DNA of 64,000 nt from Archegozetes longisetosus (taxonomy: Eukaryota; Arthropoda; Arachnida; Sarcoptiformes; Trhypochthoniidae). The number at the start of each line of letters is the position of its first letter. The stretch's first letter is position 1. Of the stretch, positions 54,985-64,000 are shown piece after piece. Under the pieces are notes generated by a model. The model worked only from the letters and a program-made list of their open reading frames with translations, did no database searches and was not told the origin of the DNA. A program made the translations under genes and the position numbers. The stretch lies in contig JAEMBT020000003.1 in assembly GCA_018873245.2 (NCBI GenBank), forward strand, positions 5,475,843 through 5,539,842, given 5' to 3'.

Positions 54985-56410
54985 GTTAGCGCACAATTTG
55001 CACATTTATTGCTTTTAGCGCCAAATTCTATATCAAATCATTATCATTGAAATTCATTGCTTCATCACTTTTATCCACCTAATAGTATATATAATAACGA
55101 TCAGAAAATTTTCATTGCATCCAAAATTGCAATATAAAAATATTATTGTCGAACGAACAAATTTATTACTATTGCCTTAGCTTTAGAGTAAGTATAAGGT
55201 AGCAGTACTCAAGAGCAGTATTGATTGAGTAGAGCAGTGTTTGGGCTGTGCGACGGACTACGTTTACGGTAGAGCAGTCCACAAAACAATAAGGCTAGTA
55301 CTAGTCAATTGCAAAAAATACTTTACTTCCAATAACAAATATACTTCACTTCTCAATCAACTATATTTTGTCGCCTAACTGCTATAGAGTCCCATCTCTA
55401 ATTCAAATAACGTTATGGATACCACTTTATGCCACAAGCCCCATCATTTGTAATGTAGTTCTCTTATGGCTCTTTCAATGCTATTCATAAGCTGTTACTG
55501 TGACCTTAAGTTATGGACAAATATTTTACCAAACCTCATGAGATGTTGCTTTCGTTGGAGAGACTCATTAATATTAGACAATATTGAAACAATGAAAGCA
55601 TATAAAACATAATACACTATTGTTAAGTCTATTGACCAGTTTATCACATTATGTAGTTATAAAAATGATAGTTACTGCAATTCGGCACTCAACTCTATTT
55701 GGTTATTCATTATGTTGAGGGCGTTTGTCTCTCAAAATTTATTCATTCACTTTAATATTTATATAAACTTGGAAATTTTCTTTCTTATTATCGCATGAAA
55801 ATTTTTCCAATAAATAATTTAGAATAATCTAAATCAATTGACTGTATATTAATAATCTATGTTGCATGGAATATATTCTAGTTTCAGTTTGCCATAGTAG
55901 TAATTTTATTGATTTTGAAAGATGTAGACTTGAGAGAGTGGGGCACACGAGAATAGTGTAACATTATATGAGCTTCAAATGACAACCTGCTTCAATGATT
56001 ACTTGTATTATTTGCCTCGCTTTCTCAGTTTATTTTTGCCATACACGCCAATAAAAATTTAATGCCTAGAAACTTTGATGTCTTATCGCATTTATCGTAG
56101 CTTTTACTCTCAAATTATTTATTCATCTATAGCTAACTTAGGCGCAGTTGTTGAATAAGTAAAAAATAGTGTTAAACTTGACCAGTTCTATACTGCACTG
56201 AATGAAGCGGAGTCGAAACTGTTGAAAGTTAGAGCTATTCTAGCATTAAAGTTCCGCTAACTAAAGATAAAGTAGAAGGGATTAGCATTGAAAGTAATAC
56301 TCTTATAATGTACTAATCTGGTGATAGGCCATTATTATTAGGGTAGTTGATAGTGTAAAATGTTAATGCATTCTCGCTTCACACTGTATTGCTTCAATTT
56401 TAGTATAGTG

Positions 56411-56514
56411 TGTATATAAAATGGTATATATATATACAGTGTATTATGATGTATATATATGTATACAGTATGGTATATATATGGCATGATACACACACAC
56501 ATATATATATATAT
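56411..56514. repeat. Compound TA / CA microsatellite
   Basis: Runs of TATATATA broken by CAGTGTAT and GGTATA words, then (CA)n near 56491-56500, then (TA)n. GTATAC occurs once and TGTATATATA is repeated. Confidence 0.85.
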
Positions 56515-57761
56515 TACTTGACTCTTGTCACTTAACAATCCTCAAAGCTTACACGCACTATCTTTTGCACACTATTGTTCGGCATGATATAATATTATAT
56601 GTGCTTTGCTGCTCATAAATAGCTCTTTCGGGAATGCCAGAAGAGGTGCTTTATATGAGACACTTTTCTGCTCTAAGTTCTTTAGACTTGTTTGGCGATT
56701 AAACTGTGGCGAACGTCTGAAGCAATTGCGTGCTTCTGCTCTTGGCTTAACAGGCAATGTTTCCTTTCTCTTTTTCTCTTTTTAGTGATAAATGATTTTT
56801 GTTAAGATCAATTAAATGTCACTTTTTGGCAGCAAATGCCCATTTATGCTGAACTATTACTTTACTATAGCTATAGCCTGACTATTGGCAATACACTTAT
56901 TCGCTTGTTTGAGGCAACACTAGATCTAAATTGAATATATGATCAGATGAGATGAGAAAAACTTCGATAGTGTAAAATACATTGAAAGCAGCATCAAATG
57001 CATCAAATATATGAAAAGCATAAGAGCTGTAAGTCTGCAATAGGTGGATCTCGTGATCTCATCACTGGTTGGCCAATCGACTATATGTTTGAGTTGAAAT
57101 GCGGGGTTCAGGCAATTCTAGTTCCCCAAAGTATGTTTGAAGCAGAGTCTTCAGCATAGTTTCCAGCATAGTCTCTTGTACGGTACTCCTGCATAGTTAC
57201 TCACTGCATGCGAGCACTACTCTATTGCAGTTCAGTTTCTCACTCATATACCAGTTTGTGTGTTTGTGCTGAACAGAGCAGAGCTCACTTACAAAAGTCT
57301 GTATACAATATTGTGTTGGATGTGTTATAAGCAGTGCTTTTCTCATAAAACATTTTCTTTTACGACAATCATTCAATTTAGTTGTTAGGTGTGAAACTTG
57401 GACCAGAGCTCAGTCTCACGTTTTGTTTAAACAGAGATGAGATCAAATTTGCGAGAGTTTTGTTTGTCAATTGTCTGTATTTAATCATAATAAATGGTAA
57501 TAAGTCAAGTGTACTGTTATATACAAATAATTGTGAAGAAGACAGTTGTTTACAAAAGTGAATCAGGATAACAGTTAGCACTCGAAAAGTTTTCAATCTA
57601 TTATCAAGACTTAATTAACACCAATCAAGCATTATGCCTATAACTCTGTGCGTCGCTCTAATTAAATGGTAAGCATTATTGGCATCTCATTAGTTAGATT
57701 TAAGTAAACTTTAGCAAAAATGTTTGTGCGTAAGAATGCCAGAATCAATGTGTTCAAATCA

Positions 57762-57889
57762 AGTTAGCCTGAGATTGCAACAGAGTTAACTCGAGATTGG
57801 AATAGAGTTAGCTCGAGATTGGAATAGAGTTAGCTTGAGATTGAAGCAGAGTTAGGTTGAGATTGAAACGGAGTTAGTTTGAGATTGAA
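57762..57889. repeat. 22-base tandem repeat, nearly six units
   Basis: Units begin at 57762, 57784, 57806, 57828, 57850 and 57872, on the pattern AGTTAGCTCGAGATTGGAAT then AG. The second and third are almost identical and divergence grows outwards. Confidence 0.95.
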
Positions 57890-58460
57890 CAATCAGATAG
57901 TAGTGTCCTAAAAGAAAGTAAGTAAATAATATTTTGTTTGTGGCAGAGCCGCTGCTCTTCAACTCATAATATCGTGTGTATCCTTTCATAATTAGTCTTC
58001 ATTAGAGTGTTATGTAGGCCCAAAAATGTCTTCAGATACTGATCAAACATATATTCAGCGCACGCTTTGCTTTCTTTAGTTGGTTTTCCTTTTTTTCTCT
58101 CTATTCCTAAACCTATTGTATAGACTTTGTGTAGATTGTAGAGAATGGTACTGTATTGACCACGTAGGTTGCATTAGAGCTCCACTTTGGTTCTGATCCG
58201 TGCCCGGAATATCACTTAATATTACTTGCTTTAAGCGCATTTCGATCATATCTTTCTATTGATTAGAAATCCGTTCTTTCTTCTCTATGTCGTATTACTT
58301 TGTTGGATATAAACTGACTATTTCTGACTATTACTCAATGCTTTATTTTATTCATAAGTGGACTGTAACAATTCAATTCTGCTCATTTGCTTTTCACGAG
58401 TTTAGTATTAGGTTGAAAATAACAAAATGCGAGAACTATTGCTAGCCTTAAACTACACTT

Positions 58461-58550
58461 ATAAATAAGAGAAACTCTTGCAGTTTGTATATAAATAAGA
58501 AAAACTGTTTCACTTTCTATATAAATAACAGAAACTGTTACACTTTTTAT
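58461..58550. repeat. 30-base tandem repeat, three units
   Basis: Each unit starts ATAAATAA then AGAAACT or AAAAACT or CAGAAACT and ends with a T-rich tail; units at 58461, 58491 and 58521. Confidence 0.9.
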
Positions 58551-60942
58551 TCACTTACTTCGCTTACACAACCAATCAGTAAAAGTTCTCGTTTGGTAAT
58601 GAACTTAATTCATTGCAATAAATCTTACGAGTTGACTGTTACTGAAATGATTGAAAAGTAGAATTCAATTGGTATCGATCATCACTATAAATACTGGTTG
58701 AAAATGAAACATACTTGAAGCTAAAACTCAATTACAACGGCTGACTCATAGCTACAAAATTTGACTGAAGGATCGGTCTTCCGATTGGGCCCATTGTTGT
58801 GTTTGAGTAAAGCATAAATATACAATTGTATGTACTATAGAGTAAGCCCGTATATCTTATACTTTATATCAGTAATAAGCGAATAGTGAAGTATTGTTAG
58901 ATTTATGTGCACTACAGCGTTGACCACACAGTAATGTTTAGAGTAATGAGAATAACATCAGTCTCAACACTACATGTTTTGCTCCCTTCTGCATGACGTG
59001 TTTGTCAGGACCCTAATCAAGTTTATCTTCTCTGGTGGTACCCAAACCAGAGAAATATCGCCAAGAGTATTACTAATTACGCACTAATAACTTTGACTCT
59101 AATAAAATCGATAACATCTCCAGTACTTTATTGCTCGCTCTAATTAGACAACAATAACAATAGAAATAGTTTTGTTTAAAAAAACATATCAACCATTTAG
59201 TGAAGTTTATGTCGAGTGATTGTCAGCAAACACCTAAGTCTGTAAGCACTAAAGTTAATTTTGTCATTTGCATTCATGTGATGCTCTCTCGCCTTTTATT
59301 AGGCATATGTATGCAACTACTTTAGGGCTATTTTTGAATATAATGCCAAAAATTATCACCTTCTCAACAATATATATTATCCTTCACTTTTCACAACTTT
59401 AGTACTTCTACAGATTTGAGTCAACAAAATGTATAAGTACTCATAGGAGTTGATACTTGCGAGTGATATATACTTTTAACAAGTCTAGCAAATGGAAAAA
59501 AGGACAACATTTACAAGTTGGAAAATGTGGTCAACACAAATGTTATACTTCCTTCTAACTTATTCAGTACCCGTTCGTCAACATGAATATGTAGTAGTGC
59601 TTCGTATTTGAGGCAATTGATATAAGAAAAAAACTAGTACAACATAGTTCTCTCTACAGCATTTTCTGTTGTTCAGCTAGCTAATATTTCTATACCAACC
59701 TGATTTACAGGTCCACTCCAGTTTATGTTTTCATACTTTTTAGTTCAGGTCGTTTTCTTTTTAATCACCAATTCATGCAGAGATGAGAGATGAGACCAGA
59801 GAACAAGTATAGAGTGTATATTCATTCATTTTTAAAACGATGCGTAGCCACCAGAAATAATGCCTTGTTATACTAACATTTCTATCTTGCCCTAACAATT
59901 CATACAACACGACAATAGTTTCTTAGTGGTTTTAGACAAAAATTTCAATCACAATTGAAAGTAGAGGTGAGATTGGTGTTGATGAGAAGGAAGATGACAT
60001 AATAACGCTGCTTTCTTGGTAACTACGCATCATTTTAGTGTCTCTTACTGTACCAGTTTTTGTTAAGATTGACTATTGTGAAAAAACAAATGGGCTCTAA
60101 TATAAATAATGCAACACAATCACTTCAAACACTACAATCACAGTTGTCTTCTCGATATCATAGCTTTAGTTAATCAAATGGAAAGTAAAGTATATGAAGT
60201 ATTTCCGTCGTTCAAATTAATTCGTTTGAAGAGCAGAGTTAGGTTCTAGTTGTCTGATAATGATCTTTTTGGTAGTGTTATTTCTGGGACTCGATCTGTA
60301 ACTGACATGTGTTTATAGAATTAAACAGAGACGGGTTTAGTAAGAGAAGACAATGAGTTGGGGGATCAGTTGTTGTTATCTAGTTTGTTTAAATACCTAT
60401 TGGAAGTTACCTTTATCTCTATGGTTGTTTTTCTGGTAAGCATTTTCTTTTTGTCTCCTCACCCTAAGCAAAGTAAGATTGGTATGTATTGTATGCATTT
60501 TTTATTCTGCCTTAAGGCTTAGGAAACCGATCCGAATATATATACACAAATTTGTTACCCGAGCAGTAATTGACTTTTTGTTCAATCGTAATAACCGGCA
60601 GTCACTTTTCTTCATATATTCTCAGCTCTTTTTGTTCTAATGATTTGAACTCTAGAATTGAAGTCGAAAATAACTCATTCGGTGTGTATGGGCGGTGAGT
60701 TCTGTTAAATCTTGATTTGGGGAACTAATGCCTGAGACCCGAACAGCTAATGCTTAAGATTTAATGAAAAGGCAAAAATGAAGAGAAATAGTCAGTTTGA
60801 AAATATTTAATAATGGATTTTGAAAGGCTAGCAAAGTGTGAAGCATATAAAAAGTAGGTATTTTCTGGTATTCCTTCTCTAAGCAACATGAATGAGGGGC
60901 TGAAAAATAGTATTTTATTTTTACAACTTATAATGGCAAGGA

Positions 60943-60990
60943 GTTGGCCAAAGATCCAGTTGGCCAGAGATGTAGTTGGCTAAGAAGCAA
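60943..60990. repeat. 16-base tandem repeat, three units
   Basis: GTTGGCCAAAGATCCA, GTTGGCCAGAGATGTA, GTTGGCTAAGAAGCAA. Confidence 0.85.
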
Positions 60991-61900
60991 ATGCATTTAG
61001 TTTAATGGTGACAAGTGTCAGTAGAATTGACCCATTCGATTGTACACATGGGAGAGATCCAGTCTCTACAATGATGGCGATAGCCATTTAGATTTATTTT
61101 CTCACTCACACTAAATCTTTGTCGGTTATGTTATGTCCTTGGCTTTAGCTTTCTTCGCCTCTGGCATTCCTCTCATCCTCACTCTCTTTCTCACCGCTTT
61201 GAATGCTGGCAGTAAAAAGCAGACTGACTGCTGCTCTCCTATCCAATACATAGCTTCTATTGAACTTTTGCATTGATTGCAAAAATTTTTCTACTAATGC
61301 TTTTTCTATTTTTGTTGGAATTTGTTGCAAATTTAGAGCCAAATGTGGGTAATATTTTATGCGGGTTTAGCAGAAAATGCAAGTTTTTGATGAGGAGAGC
61401 AATTACGTGAGATTTAAACACTTAATCGAAATTGAAAAGACTAAACCACCCAACTACTTATGATAATAAGGATTTAGTCGTAGCAAATAATATTTAAGAG
61501 AATAAAAAAGTCGGCATCATTTAGTTAATTGCATAGTAAGAGAGAAAAAGATTTAGTAATTTATACGATTTGATTCATAACTTCTTTATCCCTGCGTAAC
61601 ACAGAATGAGTCGAACCCAACAACCCAACAGCCAAATCACAATTTGATACTCACTTGTCTGGAATCGGTCATTATTGCTCATTAGAAAAGGAAGTCAGTC
61701 TTTTAAAACCAATTCTCTATTTTGAAACCCCGCAGATGTTTCAACTAAGACTAAATTAGTCTTTTATGTCCCACCAATTAGTTGCTACTTGTTTTGCTGT
61801 TATCTATTCCCATCAAATAGTCTTATTTTCTAGTTTTAAAATATAAGCTAAGATTTAAGTTTGATAAATAAAACATTAGTGTTATGGATATGATAGTATT

Positions 61901-62000
61901 GGATTAGATTGGATTAGATTGGATTGGATTGCATTGCATTGCATTGCATTGAATTGAATTGAATTGCATTGAATTGAATTGCACTGCATTGCATTGAATT
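61901..62000. repeat. Pentanucleotide array of 20 in-phase units
   Basis: Twenty consecutive pentamers of the form GNATT, nearly all GGATT, AGATT, GCATT or GAATT, with one GCACT. Variants are grouped: GGATT/AGATT first, then GCATT, then a mix of GAATT and GCATT. Confidence 0.95.
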
Positions 62001-64000
62001 CCATAGCCAAGTGAAAAATATCTCTTTTATTCAAATAGGATTCCTTGACATTGACTCAGTTACCATGTCATACATGTAGCTAACAATACATGTTCGGAAG
62101 GGACAACTTCCTTCTAGGAGTTAGTGGAATGATTTCTTTTTTGTTATTGACAATTGATGGTGCGGTTGTGTTGAAGATTTGTAAAGCCTGTCCCCTCTCC
62201 CACTTTCTAGGTCTGGCCTCCTTGCATGTGTAGTTTTACACTATCCCGTCTGTAAGCCGAGACATATATGATCCTAAAATATAGTGCACTGTTCGGAACA
62301 AAATGTAATATAATGAAAGAACATACAGTGCATTGTTCAACCGGACAATGAATACTATCCCAAAGAAAGCTTACACATCACCATAGCATATGTCATTGAG
62401 AACATGATTCAATAAATAACATATGAACATATGCTGAGGTTGTGTCCGACTAACCAATCTATTGAATCTACTGCTTGGTCTCTGATAGTCGCCCCGTATA
62501 ATAATGTGCAAATTAGATTAATATATGACATTTTGAATCATTTATTTTCAACACTCTATCATCGGAACTGAACATACTGTTATAGTTGACGCTAGAATGC
62601 TGATCAAATAGATGTTCATTCAATACATCTTTGTTTCATATATACAATTACTTTGGAACATTTATAATCGTCTTCCTATTAGACTAGTATTAATAATGAT
62701 TTCTCTTAATCTGTCATTATTTCGCTGCTTCTTTCAAATTGATGGATAATTAATAATGAATGTGATGGTCAACTAATCTATAACATGCCTTAAAAATGAC
62801 TAGATTTATTTGATAAATTGTCGATAATGCACTGATTGTCGTCTGGATTGATTGACTTGAGTGAGATTGGTTTGGCAATAATAATACTTTTCGTTAGCTG
62901 ACTATCATAATTAGCCTTAATTTTGTTAGAAAGCAAACTTAACTATTCTCTCCATCGATGAGATGTTTTTTGTTACCAAAATTAAACCTATGAATAACGC
63001 CCAACAAAATAGGGCCCGATCTTAAAGTACAGCTAATCTTATGTATTGAAGAGACATTTTTCAGATTTTGAATGAATTTGGCCAAAAATCGAATCAAATA
63101 TTGAAAGCTTTGAAATAGTTAAAAATTGAGAGGCGATAGCATTTTATTGTGATAGGTTTAACTGAAGTAATGCAGTAGAAAAGTTCAATAAACAAGACAT
63201 AATGGAAGCATATATTCTCCATTCACGTATAACTACTTGTTCTCCTATTCAACTTTCTTGAAGGGGAAACTTATTCCGCCCTTTGCCAAAATACATTAGC
63301 CATACCGTACGTTCAAATACTGCACATTCTATGCAAATCCGCTCAAAGTATAAACTGACCGACAGTCGCAAAACTGTTTGATCGCAAACTTAGTCTGTCA
63401 GTGTACAAATGAATGCCATATTATAGAGCCCTTTGTGAGCTTATCGCTTGTAAACCAAACGTTAGTATTGCAAACCAATTATTGTAAAGCTGAAAATTGA
63501 TTGATGCCAAACAAGTTGAATAGAGTTTTACAGCCTTGTCCTGTGAGTTAGGTATATATGACATTTGTTGTATTCTACACCAGCTATGAAATGGTCACTG
63601 CTATAAAGCAATATTTGTAATGTTTCTAATGTTATTTTAATTATAGCTACAACTTTATACCACTCACCCCAGCAAATATTAAATAAACTTTGGATTTTGC
63701 TTGCCCTCAAATTCTGGTATTAATGTGCACTTTTCATAATAACTTTAGCTGTTGTTTGATAAATAGCCCCTATATTTTCAGGGATAGTGTACATCTCATT
63801 CTCTACTATTTGCAAATTTCAATTTACTTTATTAGTAGCATATAATTACTGCAAATTTTAAACCGTTTAATGTAAGCGACGTGTAATTTAGAATTTTTAG
63901 AGCCAACGTAAACACTTTTTATGCAGATTTACGCCGTTATGAATTAGATCCGACTTTGATAAAATTCTATTATTATTATTACTGAGTATTCTAATTAAAC

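Larger units (their letters stand above)
25836..64000. other. Long region without recognised genes, rich in tandem repeats
   Basis: About 38 kb in which I find no exon that can be tied to a protein family on either strand. Open frames are mostly 60 to 106 codons with no family signature, and several of the longer ones are products of tandem repeats (31206, 33494, 45170). Base composition is patchier than in the first 20 kb, with islands of higher G+C near 26.5, 29.9-31.6 and 36-37 kb. Specific repeats and the MITE-like element are listed separately. Introns of a large gene, a non-coding RNA locus or true intergenic DNA all remain possible. Confidence 0.5.

Noticed and set aside
61590..61640. 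Possible minus-strand tRNA 3' half (GGGTTCGACTC)
   Set aside because: The T-arm stem does not pair beyond two or three bases and no other arms were found.

Overview
The window is eukaryotic nuclear DNA from an invertebrate animal, AT-rich, with short introns (many about 60 to 130 bases) bounded by GT and AG. Its recognisable genes are animal housekeeping genes split into small exons. The compact introns fit an arthropod, and an acariform mite is a reasonable guess, but the sequence alone does not prove the taxon. No bacterial features (operons, Shine-Dalgarno sites, CRISPR arrays, insertion sequences) are present.

Region 1 (1-13727) holds the real genes. Bases 3-122 look like the last coding exon of a gene entering from the left, which I could not name. 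NPRL2 lies on the minus strand (3579-5635, six exons, 399 residues). RAD23 lies on the plus strand (5956-7395, four exons, 374 residues). These two start head to head about 320 bases apart. Transportin-1 (TNPO1) follows on the minus strand (8877-13727, fifteen exons, 891 residues) and converges on RAD23. I rebuilt all three exon by exon; every junction keeps the reading frame and agrees with the known family sequence. They are independent genes: amino-acid sensing upstream of TORC1, delivery of damaged or ubiquitinated proteins, and nuclear import.

Region 2 (13728 to the end, about 50 kb) has almost no recognisable coding sequence. The candidates are a 42-residue ORF with a signal peptide and nearby poly(A) signal (24797-24925), and an exon resembling the C-terminal part of an ACOT13-type hotdog thioesterase (25647-25835). 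It also holds a microRNA-like hairpin (23985-24050), a long near-perfect palindrome (14491-14545), a 191-base MITE-like element flanked by TA (54559-54749), a larger inverted repeat (25325-25477), two copies of an old dispersed repeat (1577-1639 and 15792-15854), and many short minisatellites, mostly after 22 kb. The region may be a gene desert, a very large intron, or regulatory DNA.

I found no complete, clearly novel multi-gene system. The observations most worth following up are the hairpin, the small secreted peptide, the isolated thioesterase-like exon and the TA-flanked element.
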